DNA of 64,000 nt from Cheilinus undulatus (lineage: Eukaryota; Chordata; Actinopteri; Labriformes; Labridae). Below the pieces are notes generated by a model. That model was given only the letters and a program-made list of their open reading frames with translations. It did not search any database and was not told the DNA's origin. Numbering within the stretch: the first letter of the stretch is position 1; every line of letters begins with the position of its first letter. The stretch is from positions 38,090,151 through 38,154,150 of the forward strand of contig NC_054877.1 in the NCBI RefSeq assembly GCF_018320785.1, given 5' to 3'. Both the position numbers and the translations under genes were made by a program. Shown in pieces: positions 47,397 to 59,900 of the stretch.

Positions 47397-49140
47397 CAGT
47401 GCCATGAAAAAGTATTTGCCCCCCGATTCCTGATTTTTTGCAAATTTATCACACTTAAATGTTTCGGATCATCAAACCAATTTTTATATTTCTCAAAGAC
47501 AACCCAAGTGAATAAAAATTGCAGTGTCTGAATGATTATTGGGTAGTCAAACCAATCTGGCCTGATGTGAAAAAGTAATTGCCTCTGAACCTAATAACTG
47601 GTTGTGCCACCCTTGGCAGCAATAACTGAAATCAAGCGTTTGCGATAACTGGTGATGAGTCTTTCGGATCACTGTAGAGGAATTTTGGCCCACTCTTCTT
47701 CACAGAATTGTTTTAACTCAGTCATATTAGAGGGTTTTCCAGCTTGAACTGCCTGTTTAAGGTCACACCACAGCATCTCAAGTGAATTTAGGTCCAGACT
47801 TTGACTTGGCCACTCCAAAACCTTCATTTTGTTTATTTTGAGCCATTCATAGGTGGACTTGCTGGTATGTTTCGGGTCATTCTCCTACTGCATAACCTAA
47901 GAGCCCATGAGCTTGAGGTCCTGAAGTAGCAAATCAGCCCTAGACCATCACACTGCCACCACCATGTTTGACTGTTGGCATGATGTTCCTTTATCAAATG
48001 CTGTGCCATTTTTACACCAGATGTAACGGGCCGCACACCTTCCAAAAAGTTCAACTTGTGTCTCGTCAGTCCACAGAATATTTCTCCAAAAGTCTTGGGG
48101 ATCATCAAGATGTTTCTTGGCAAATGTGAGACGAGACTTTGTGTTCTTTTTTTTGTCAGCAGTGGTTTTGGCCTTGGAGCTCTCCCATCATACCATTTTT
48201 GCCCAGCGTCTTTCTGATGGTTGAGACATGAACTCTGACCTTAACTGAGGCCAGTGTGGCCTGCAGTTCTTTGGATGTCGTTCTGGGTTCTCTTGTGACC
48301 TCTTGGATGAGTTGTCGTTGTGCTCTTGGAGTCGTTTTGGTTGGCTGATCACTCCTGGGAAGGTTCACCACTGCTCTCTCCATTTGTGGATAATGGCTCT
48401 GACTGTGGTTTGGTGGAGTCCCAAAGCCTTGGAAATGGCTTTGTAACCTTTTCCAGACTGATAGATTTCAGTCACTTTGTTTCTCATTTATTGTTTAATG
48501 TTTAATGTTTATTTTTATCCAGGGACAGTGTGCAATGGCATTGATCATTCATACAAAGTAAATGAAAACATGGTTGCACCAGATTTAGCGAGTTGCTAAT
48601 TTCCATCTGCTGTCCCACATAAAACTGACACAAAACATACATAAAAATACCAGGGACAAAGGCATACACATGACAGGACCACAGCTAATGAGCCAAAGTA
48701 CAAAATTTACACTGTTAAGAAGGTGATAAATAAGTTCTACTATGCGAAAATTGTATAAGGATAAGAAAATAATCTAAAATTTTTACATATGTATTTTAAA
48801 AGCTAAGTCCTAACACACTAGATAAATAAAGCCATAACTAGACCCTGCTCTATGAGATGTATAAAGTGCAGAGCATTATCATAATATGTCTATGGAACAG
48901 TATTATCAATACATATTCTTGAATTTCTTTGGATTGTGGCATGATGCTTTTTTTATTCTTCTTGTAGCCTTCTTCTTTTTGTCTGACAGCTTCTATTTAA
49001 GTGATTTCTTGATTCAACAAATCTGGTGGTAATCAGGCCTGCAAAAACTGTGGTTAGTCACAGTTAACTCATAATTTAACATGGGGGGGGGCTACTTTTT
49101 ACACATAGGGTAAGATAGGTTTGGACCTGGAGACTTTCAA
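47397..49140 (-). mobile_element. decayed Tc1-like transposon, interrupted by another repeat
   Basis: The left end (cagtgccatgaaaaagta) is preceded by TA at 47395-47396. On the minus strand a DNA-binding HTH stub (about 48156-48383, RAQRQLIQEVTREPRTTSK) and internal transposase blocks (47833-48123, including TRHKLNFLEG) survive in broken frames. The typical right-hand text (aaatctggtggtaatcaggc) resumes at about 49019 after an insertion. The right terminus is eroded. Confidence 0.72.
48487..48960. repeat. repeat nested in the 47397 Tc1-like element
   Basis: The transposon text stops near 48486 and resumes near 48960-49020. The insert begins with tttaatgtttaatgttta and carries atccagggacagtgtgcaat, text seen in fish LINE-type repeats. 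Family uncertain. Confidence 0.45.
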
Positions 49141-50882
49141 CTTTCAATTTACTTTCTGTTAGTGGCTGTGAGAACAAACTGGGGCCTTTATCAATTATTT
49201 CCATGGCTAATATCCAGCATGTGCTGATCTGAATCATCAATCACAAATTTAAATGTCTTGAACTGATGTGAAATAAATTTGCATAAAATCAAACCTGTTC
49301 TGATATAAATAATGATGGAAGCAAGTTTCGGCATTGTGCAAACATTGTCCAACATGATTGGAGCAAAATGAGACTGATTTTCTTTTTTGAGTGAAAAATT
49401 CAGACTGACTTAGTGTGTAAAGGCTTTAATAATAATAATAATGTTCTTAGCATTCGAACACTGTCTTTAGAGGAATATTTATGCATGAACTGGTAAAAAT
49501 GCAGCTTGGATCACTAGATTTTTAGACAAACATGAGCAGAGACCTTTTGGTGTGGCAACCTTTATTGAAGGAGCTCTTACAACACGACTGAGGTTGAATC
49601 CTCAAGTAAAAAATATCTTCTTTAAAACATGGGTAGAGTCTGTTACACTGAGACTAATAGCACCACAGATAATAGCAGTAAAGTGACTCTGAGACACTGA
49701 TGACAAAATCTGAGCGTGTGGATCTTTCAATTTAAAGTGTTTCATCTTTATATGTTTTCAGTGTGAGAGGAAATTCTACTAGTCTCCTCCTGCTAGTTTC
49801 CTTTAGGTTTAACTGGCGCAGATGCTTTCCTACCTCACTGAAGAAGTGCAAAGTTGTGTGTGCCCGTGTGTTTGACAGAGGCTTTAAACAATAAAGAGCA
49901 AGTTTCTGTCATTCTGTCATCTGAACCAGTGACCCCAGCACAACTGTTTATGGAACAGTCGCCCAAGGCCACACATAAAAAATCACCTCCACAGACACAC
50001 ATGTGATGTTTGCAATGAGGAGCTGACACGCTCACACAGAGCGGATCGCACATGTTGAGTCCAGCTGGCGGGTTCTCATTAGTACCAGGTGAAGATCTGA
50101 TGGTTTGGTTGAGTCTGCCTGATGTCATGTCCTGTTTTCTCTGTCGATTTGGTGATCTAATGAAGCTTTCAAGTGATGTCGGGTTTGAGGTCTCACCAGG
50201 TTTTAATGGCCTTTGAATTATCTTTATGAGGACGAAACTAAAACAAACACTTATCGAGTTAACAATCTTTTCAGGACAGCATCAAGACTCTAATTCACAG
50301 ATGGATGGTTATCTTTTTACACAGTAAGTAAGTAAAACTGAGACACCAAAAACCAGACACCACTTGAAAGGGGAGCACAAATTACATAAACAATAAAACC
50401 AAAATGACAAATCCTTCAAATATCCGGAGCGTCAGTCCTGGAGAGGCATCAGAGTTTAGCTTTGATTAACCATTTTGAACTCAAACTAGCTCAACTTAAA
50501 AGTGTGGGTCAGACTAGCTAAAAGTGATAACAGGGATGCAGAATACCTGAGAAAAAAACAGCCATGTGGGTTTTAAAAATTTGGTTTGAAGGTGGACATT
50601 TCTGATGACTCTCCAGGACCGAAAAACTCACTTTCACTGATTTTGGACTTTTTCACCCTGAGCTTTGCCCTGCAGGCAGCTGTTCCTTCCAGATGTGAAG
50701 TGTCAAACCAGCTCTAAACTCTGAAAAGGTTTAGATAAGCACCATTATCTTGTTTATCCTTAAATGATCCCTGCCTGAGATGGTCCACCTTTCAGGCAAA
50801 ACTGAGGGTAAAAAGTCCCATAGGAATTTCATAGACATTTCCATTGGTCTGCCACACAATCAACTGTCGTTTGTGACATTGG

Positions 50883-50888
50883 TTTATT
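50883..50888 (-). other. col6a1: candidate polyadenylation signal of col6a1
   Basis: A minus-strand AATAAA lies about 92 bp past the stop codon at 50980-50982. This would make a very short 3'UTR; other distal sites may be used. Chosen by position only. Confidence 0.4.
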
Positions 50889-50979
50889 TAAACAGTGTTT
50901 TGTAAATGAGTGAGACTGTGTATTTATATTGTGACTAAAGATCTAAAGCGTGTTGGTCCTGTTGTTGGGAGCCCTGCGC

Positions 50980-53900
50980 TTAGGGCAAGGAAACCCTGCG
51001 GGAGACGGTTTGGTGGAAGACCCCGCGGAGCAGAGAGGGGTAGTCTGCGACACGGAACAGGTGGCGCTGGGCATAGGTGATGTCATCCAGACGCCCCCTG
51101 CTCACCAATGTGCGCAGGTTGGCCTCATTGACTTGACTGCCTACGGCGACGACAAAGACCTCTACGCCTGCGGTCGCCAACTCTTGAACACGCTTATCCA
51201 ACACGGCCTGGGTGATGGCCTGGGACCTGCCGTCAGAGAACAGCACCAGTTTCTTCCCACCTCCGGATGCATCCCCTCGGCTGCGTAGATTCTTTGCTGC
51301 AAAATCCATGGCCTCTAACACGTTTGTGCCATCATTTTGGAAGGTGGACTCCTCGATTTTGTTGGACAACAGAGTCAGGTTGGTCGTCAAGGCCTGCTCC
51401 ATGCGGGCGCCGCGGCTATACTGAGCCACACCGACCCTGACTGTCGCACCCCGCTCCTTCTCAGCATTCAGGAAACGCTCGGCCAAGCGTTTGACAAAGG
51501 TCTTGCTTGTTTCAAAGTTCTTCTGGCCCACACTGGCTGAGCTGTCCATCATTATCAAAACATCAGCACTGCCAGTGAACTTGACTGTAACACACAAAGA
51601 GACAGGACATCTGATCAGCAGCTGTTCTCATCTATCCAACAAATTAAACACAAAAGGAACAGAGAGAAACTTCAAAATGTAAAATGTATGACTATGATGA
51701 ATAACACAGAAAGAATCCGGCTGCCTTCCCATTTCAATGGCAGTATTATCTGAAACAAGGTACACCTCTGTTACACTGTAAGTGCAATTAAAATTTATGA
51801 ACAAAATTGACGCTCTCATTTGTTATCATTTTCTCTTAGACATGGTTTGCATTATGAGTAATGTGCAACCTACATTGTTTGTAGTTGGCACTAATAGATA
51901 CCTTTCAACAACACGCAGAGAGGTATCTATTAGTTGGCACTAATAGATACCTCTCTGTGTGTTGTTGAAAGGTTATTTTTATTGTGTATTATCAACTGGT
52001 TTTGACATATAGCATCAAATCACCCTATCCTTGCTTCCCTCCACTGGCTTTCTGTCATCTTCAGAATTGATTTTAAGATTTTACTGACCACTTTTAAAGC
52101 TATTATGGGTATTTCTAACCCAGGGCTAAACCCATAATATGAGCCATCACACAGCCTTAGATCCTCGGGCAGGGGCTTCTTGGTTGTTCCAAAGTTGAGA
52201 CTCAAATCTAAAGCAGAAAGGGCTGTTAGAGCCCCTTGAATTTGGAACAACCTGCCCAAGGTGAAGCCATGAAATCATTTTAAGGCTGGCTGGTTATGGC
52301 ATTGTATTTATGCATTTACTGGTTAACTGGTAGAATGTGGCTCTGTTAGAGGTCAGAGCAGATTCTGGTGTTGGTATCAGCACAAGCCTTTATAAAATTC
52401 TTATCAAAGTTAAAAGATAGACTTACTGGGACATTTGTAGTCTGGGCATTTCTTATCTGTTTGAGAGAAAAACAGAATTTAGGTCATTTTATTTATAATT
52501 TGTACAGAAATTTTTAAAAATTACAACTTGGCATAAACATCTTAGCTCTTGTCACTGTTCATTTACCTTGGCAGATTTTTTCGGTGAGGTTCTGCAGGAA
52601 AGTGTCGTCGAGCAGTTCTGCAAAGTTGTCCAGGACGAAAGAAAAGCCTGGTTTAGGATCGCTCTTACAAACGACGTCTTCAAGCTGCTCCTGGTTGGGC
52701 TGACGGCCTGTGTAGTCTTTTACTCCTAAACCGCCCACCTGGACACAAGGCGACATATTTCAGTGTTCAGTATTTTAGTCTAGTGTCAGCAGGAGCATTA
52801 ACTGTTTATACTACAGTGTATTTGACTCACCCGGATGTTGTTACCACAGAGTACATTGAGGGGAACCTTGTCTCTGGTAATATCAGAGCGTCCGTCAGTG
52901 AGAACGAGAACGACGCGGTTCTCCTGCTGCATCAGCTTGATCGTGTTGGTCAGAGCGAAGTCGAGAGCCTCTCCGGTGTAGGTGGCTTCAGCCAGCCAGC
53001 GCAGGTCTTTCACTGCCCTGTAAACGCACAAGCAGACATTTCATCATTTAGGAATCTATCTGAAGCCCCTAGCAGAAAAATAAAGTTACGTCATTAAGTA
53101 TTTAGAGGATTATCGTTTTCATCAGCCATGATAGAAACACAGATCTGCACAGTGTTTTAGCCTAGCTTTGCTCAAAGACTGAACAGAGATAATGGTAGCC
53201 TTTCAAAATAAAGGTAATAAAAATGACAGTTATTGCCCACAAAAAAACCTGTATTACTGCATCCAAGACTATAAAAATCATTTCAACAGTGTGTGAAATC
53301 GTTGTTGGTCAAAAAACAGAATCAGTGGGCTCAATTACATCCTAACAAAGCCATCTCTTTATCTGAGTTTTAGCCTTCATCCACACTTTGGCCGCTTTTC
53401 AGCAAACAATAAAACCAGAACTGTTTTTTTATTTTTTATTTTTATTTTTTTTTTATTGTAACCAGATTGTGGCTGGCTTCAATTCCCAGATGTGTAATGT
53501 GATGTACAAATTTCAGGGAGAATCATCAACTTTACCATTGTTGGATCATTTTACATGGAAACCACCTGAACCTCTTAAAAAGACATCCTCTGCTTTGCTC
53601 ACATGCAATTGAAATAGTTATCACCCTTCTTTGTACTTTTGGGGAGTGTTTTAGCTAGCCTTTTCAGTGTGAGCATAGCAAACACTGAAACAGCTAGCTT
53701 AACTGTTGTCAAGGCAGATGCAAGTTTTAAAGTATTCTATAATTCATATGTATCATTTTGTATATTTCTGTCCATACAAAAAATAGAAAATACTAAATAA
53801 AATGTGGAAGTTACAGGTTTAAGAAGTTGTGTCAGGCTAGCAACTTCACTTTTAGCTAAACTAAGCTATACTAAGCTAACATCAGAGTTTCTGTAAGCCG

Positions 53901-56900
53901 AGATTTACCAGCTGGTTTCCAAACAGATGTGTGGAAAAAAGGCAACTTGCCAAATAAGCGTATAGTGATGAATTACGTATTATATCACATAAGCTTAAAG
54001 AGATGTTTCAAGAATTCTTTAATATTAACTCAAGGTACATTTTTGACCCATTTCCTGTTCAGCGCTGTTAGTTCTTGTATGTACATTACAGCGCATGGCT
54101 TATTTAGGAGGTGAATACTCATGTGATCACTGGATGATTTTAAACAAAACCTATACCTCTGGGGAAGTTTAAAGCTAAAGAAAACTATGCAGGGAAATCA
54201 ATAGTGTGGATGTTTTTTTTTTTGTTAGTCATTGATGCAGAGAATAAGGAAGCCAAAACAAAGAAAACTGTAAATAGCTGAGCCTATTTTAACTAGCCAT
54301 ACTGTAGTCATTTGGGGGAAAATGGCCTCATTTAATGCAATTCCACCTTTTTAAAACATCTTTTCTTGACAAACACCAACTCTAACAGCCATGTGCAGTT
54401 AGAGCCAAAAATTACCATCTGTTCCATCTAAGTTATTCAACTGTTGGTGTTCTTTCAGAGATAATTATGAGCTTACTGCAACACTTAAACACCGCAGACT
54501 GCTTCAAAATATTGTCCTGCTGATGCTGAGACATGGAGAATGTTTGAAACCAGAGCTTGAAACCCTAGAAAAAAAACCTCTGCAGCAGTGGTGCAGAGTA
54601 TGGTTAGTGAACAAGCATGACTGCTGCACGTGAACTCACTGTTTGAAGTCGGTGAGTGAATTCACGGTGACGCCCAGTTGGACGACTTCCTGTGCCTTGG
54701 ATCCACTGTACTGGACCACGCTCACCTTGGACTCATTGGCTGCAAACTGGAAAAGAAAAGCATCACATGGTGACCGTGTGTTTTGGTCTGCGTGTGTTAT
54801 GTCTAAAAACCATGTGTTTTCCTCAGTCAACATTGCTGTCCCACCCATCCTGACTAATTATATCCAAACTGGAAGGGAAGAGTCACTGGAGAGACATAAA
54901 AACACGTACCAAAACCAAAAAGACGGCATCTCCCATTCACACTTTCTATTCTGAGCTCTGTTTTTAATCACTGTGTTTCCTAACATCGCAGAAAACACTT
55001 TTTCCAGCAATTTTGGGTTAATTTTAAATAAACAACACAATCCACAGTGAAATTTAGATTATCATAAATAAAACTGGCAACAGTAAATTTCATGTGAAAT
55101 ACAGTCTGACGGAGCTTTGTTACAGCGCTGTTGCAGGAAAGCACTGATAAACCAGCTTTACAAGTTATACAATGGTTCTAAAGTGGGGTTGCAAATGTTA
55201 GTCTAGGAAAAACATTGGCAAAAGGTTAGTGAAGTACTGCATACCTAAGTGGACATGCATCCTTGAATTTTACATTACTCTGTTTTATGTTTTTCAAGTT
55301 AAATGTTGTCTTAATATTTCAACTCATTTGTCTTCTTTCTTGCAAATACAAAGCTGATAGCAAGGTTTGCAAGATCTCTGGAAATTAGCAAAAATATGTT
55401 ATCATGGGGGAATAGCATAAAACATGATAGTTACTGTATGTCATATCTTATTTTTCAGTCATAGTCATATGGTGGTTCCTGAGGCTAGACCATGCTTTGT
55501 CTACACGGGGTTCAAACATACCGAAAGATCAGTATCACTTTTCGGGTCTGTGTAAACAAACAATGTTTTTTCTTTTGCGGTGGCAATGCCTGTTTTTTAT
55601 AAAAAAACAATGTAGTTAAGTATTTTTGGCACACAAACGCCCTCGGTGTCAGCAGACGGTTTGACACTGTGCCCACAAAACTCTCAGTTCTTTCAGCTTC
55701 CCTTTCTGAACAATCAAAAGGGGCGGGGCATGTGATATCAGCTTTGTCAAATAAATAAATTAATAAATTTTGAAATGGCTGAAGAGGAGCTAACTGAGGT
55801 CTTTTGAAGGGCAAAAAGACTCAGGAGAAGTGCAGAAACACATTCTCTGGCAGGAACGACTTTCATTGTGGTTCTTTGCTCCTCTTTCAATAAAGAAATG
55901 CTGTCCAGATCTGTTAAAAACTTCTCCCTTCGCATTTGAGCTCATCACTCCACCAGCAGGCATTGAATTCAGAGGCTTACAGATCAGCTAAACTCCACCT
56001 GTAACTATTGCAAACTCATGCTGAAGCAGGCAAGACATACTTTCTGCCATGACAAGCTTTCAGTGTCATTCTTTGCTCTTCTTTTCACAAAGAAATTCAA
56101 TTTTGATCTAAAAAAGACGCCATACCACAGCTACATCTGTGCTATTTGCTACAGGCTTCTAGTAAAACTAGATGCTGGTTGGTCCAGTACATTGTCAGAC
56201 CTGGCACAGCTGTTTCAGACTGGAGCTTTGCAAGATAGATCTGCCTTATGCCAGACATGAAATCTGGCCAATCCATCGGCTGGTGAACTACAATGGTTAT
56301 GACAAGAAAAATGCATGGCAGCACCTTTAGTAAAGGGAATCGGAAAATCATGGTAAAATAATAAACAGACAAACTAAAGATTTATCTGGATAAAAACCAA
56401 GACTGGATTGCCTGATCTCCTTTGACAACTTAATTTCAAGATTTGATCCAATCTAATGGTTTACAATGGTCGGATTAATTTGAAAAGAAGCTCTAAGCGG
56501 ACATACTACATCATTTTGATTTGTTTTGATGTTCCCATGAAAGGTTACATTCTACACATCTTGAGAAAATGACTAAGATTTACTCATTATCAGAGAAAAA
56601 TGGAGTACAATTTTAAAATATTCATGTCCTCTCAGGGCTTCTGTACTTTTTAACCGGTCCCTGGATATAGCTAGAGAGACTCTTACCTTGACCTGCTGGT
56701 CTTTGATCAGTCTGTCGACCACTGTGATGATAAAATCTTTGGCCAGGGCAAAGTTTGTGGCACCGATACTCTCTGAGCTGTCTACGATGAACGCCAGGTC
56801 CAGAGATGCACACTTGCACTCTTTAAACACACAAAACAAAATCACAAAGAGTCTTTGAAGCTTTTCAGTGTGAAACATTAATCATGCAGATCAATGAGTT

Positions 56901-59900
56901 TAAAACTGAGCTCAAACTTACCACAACAAGCTGTGAAGTCATCCAGAGAAGATGTAGGGGAAAAAAACAACACAAATCAAAGTTAATTAACTGAGCAGAA
57001 AAAAGTAACACAACACAACCTGTGTAACCTTCACATCCGTCAGCTTTGGATTGCATGTTTGGCTAATCAGGGACTGGGTTGAAGAGGTCAGAGTGTTTAG
57101 TATGGTGTACATGTGGCTTCGTTTTAGTGAGGGTTTAACTTACAGCAGAGCTTCATGATGATATCCAGAATTTCACATTCCTAAAGAGAGAGGTGGAGTA
57201 CGCATTACAGTGCGGCAATATGCTGTTAAATCATGTTACGTAACTTAAACACAACACACAAAGCCAGGAAGACTGCTTCACACTGCTCTAAAAATAAGAA
57301 ATAAAATATGGTAATGGTGATATTTTACTCAGAGGTCTGCTTGTTCAGGAAAGAGACGTGCAGCTTTGGTCTGAACATACAGTATCAAGTTTAGAGTCAA
57401 AACTAGCACAGCCTGGAGGAGGGAATTTACTCTGTGGTTTTTGTCAACATAACAGAGGGCGAGGGTCCTGATTAAGTGGACCGATTAAGTTTTTTAAACT
57501 CACATCAGTTCCTGGTGGTCCAGGAGGCCCAGGAGGTCCCTGCAGAGAGAAGGAGAAAAAAAGATAAGTGGACTGACAGATTCATCCCCCTGATATATGT
57601 GTTTATCTGTTTAAATAAAGGAAAAGATTATCTGGTCTGACTTCAGGATGACAGAGCAGTCCTGGAAGACTGTCTTTAACTTGGATTAAAAAAATGTCAT
57701 TTCTTTGGAAAACCATTCCTCCTTTGACTGCCAACCAAAATCCCTCAGTCACTCAACCCACATCCACATCCACACATTTGTGCTCACCGCTATCTTTCTG
57801 CAACAACATGTGAATCTTACAGAAGTTTATCACCGCAGCATTTTGTTTTTTCTCTCAGCTGCAGGAAAACCATCTGTTTTGTTTTACCAGACATTAAACC
57901 CAGTTTAAGAGCATTCTTCTCTGTGACAAAGATGCCAGCAGAGCTTGCATGTGTGCAGAGAGGAGAACACAGAGGGAGTTTAATTGTAGTTGAGAGAAAC
58001 TGTCCTGAAAACACATGACGCAAACAGAAATATGCAGCGGAGACGGGAGCAAGAAAAGAGGCAAAAAGAGAGAGAAGGGGAGGAAAAAAGGGAGAAGAGA
58101 CAGAGAGCAGGGAGAGTGTGAAAGGTTGAGAACATGAATTCATGCACAGTGTTATATTTAGATTTGTTGATCTTTTCTCATGATCCAATGCCACAAGATT
58201 TGACTTGCCAGTTAAAAAGGGAATTACTCAATCTTTTCTACACACTCTACATACCAGGGGACACTTTAATGGTTTGTTCTCATGTTTACTATGAGATTAG
58301 CTTACTTTGTGGTGATAAGTGATTCTTTTTTTTTTTTTAATAAAAGTTTGGTGAGACTCTCATTTTCAGTTCCTATGAAAATATTCACCCCCTTGGATGT
58401 TTTATCCTTTTATTGATTTTATAAATCAATCAGGGTCAATATAATTTGGCTTTATTGATTAAATATTACAAAAAAAAATCTATTTATCTGCATGAAAACA
58501 GATTTCTACAAGTACTGTCAACTGATTCAAAATATGTAAAGTAATACTGCATAAATATTCACCCCTTTCAAGTCTGTATTTAGTTGAGGCTCTTTTGGCT
58601 GCAATCACAGCACTGAGTCTGTGAGGATAGGTCAGGCTTGCACATCTGGACACCACAGTTTTACTCCATTCTTCTTTGCAAAACTGCTCAAGCTCTGTAA
58701 GGTTGCACAGGGATCTGGCATTAACAGCCCTGTTCAAGTCCAGCCACAAATTCTGTATTGGGTTGAGATCTTGTTTTTGACTCGGCCACTCTAGAACATT
58801 CATCTTGTCGTCTTCAAACCATTTCTGTGTAGCTTTCGCTTTATGCTTCGGGTCATTGTCTTGCTGGAAAATAAATCTTCTCCTAACCTCTGGTTCCTTT
58901 TGCAGACTGAATAGGATTGTCCTCCAGGATTTTTCTGTATTTTGCCATGCACATTTTACTCTCTACCATTTCAAGCCCTGCAGGTGCAGGTGCTGAGAAG
59001 CATCCCCACAGCATGATGCTTCTACCCCCGTGCTTCACAGTTGGGATGGTGTGTTTGTTGTGATGTGGTGTGTTTGGTGACCACCAAACATAGCATCTTG
59101 TCTGAGACTCTTGACCATGACCATGGAAACTCCCAGATGCCTTTTTGGCTAACTCTAGTCAAGATTTAATATTGTTAGTTGTCTTTAAAATTTTAGTTTT
59201 CTTCAACAGTGGTTTTCTCTTTGCCACTCTCCCATAAAGCTTGAAGTGAAGAACCAGGGCAACACTTGTACGCAGAGTCTCTCCCATCTCGGCCACTGAA
59301 GATTGCAACTCCTTCAGAGTAGTAATAGGTGTCTTGGTAGCTATATTCCCTCTGTTTCTTGATGATGGATTAAACTGAACTCTGGGTGATGTTCAGTGCC
59401 TTGGAATTTGTTTGTATCCATCCCCTAACTGATTCTAACCTCTTGTCTGAGTTGCTAGGAGTGTTCTTTTGTCTTTGTGGTGCAATGGTTGCCAGGAATA
59501 CTGATTAACGAGTGAATGGACCTTCCAGACACAGCTGTCTTTATACTCCAATCACTTGAGACACATCACTGCACTCAGGTGATCCCCATTTCACTAATTG
59601 TGAGACTACTAGCACCAAATGGGCTGGACATCTGTTGAATTAGGTCAGTCTCTTTAAAGTGGGTTAATATTTATGCAGTCACTTATTTATCATAACATAT
59701 TTCTGTTTATTTGACATTACTTTGTAGAAATCTGTTTTCACTTTGATATTAAGAGTTTTTTTAGTCAAAGAAGCCAAATTATATGGACCGTGACTGATTT
59801 TTAAAAAAATAGATAAAAGGGTAAAACATCCAAGATGAATACTTTTATAGGCACTGTATACCTTCCAGATGGCTAAACAACATAAGATTGATCCATGTGT

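Larger units (their letters stand above)
39996..50882. other. col6a1-col6a2 intergenic region: repeats, no gene seen
   Basis: Apart from the repeats listed separately, I found no splice-bounded conserved coding segment, tRNA or rRNA. The longest open frames, for example the 138-codon frame at 43836-44252, run across simple repeats and have no recognisable domain. Regulatory elements for col6a2 may lie here but cannot be picked out by eye. Confidence 0.5.

Noticed and set aside
50950..51288. 112-codon plus-strand frame
   Set aside because: Antisense shadow of the col6a1 C2 domain exon.
58480..58803. 107-codon minus-strand frame as a gene
   Set aside because: It is the C-terminal remnant of a Tc1-like transposase with broken upstream frame.
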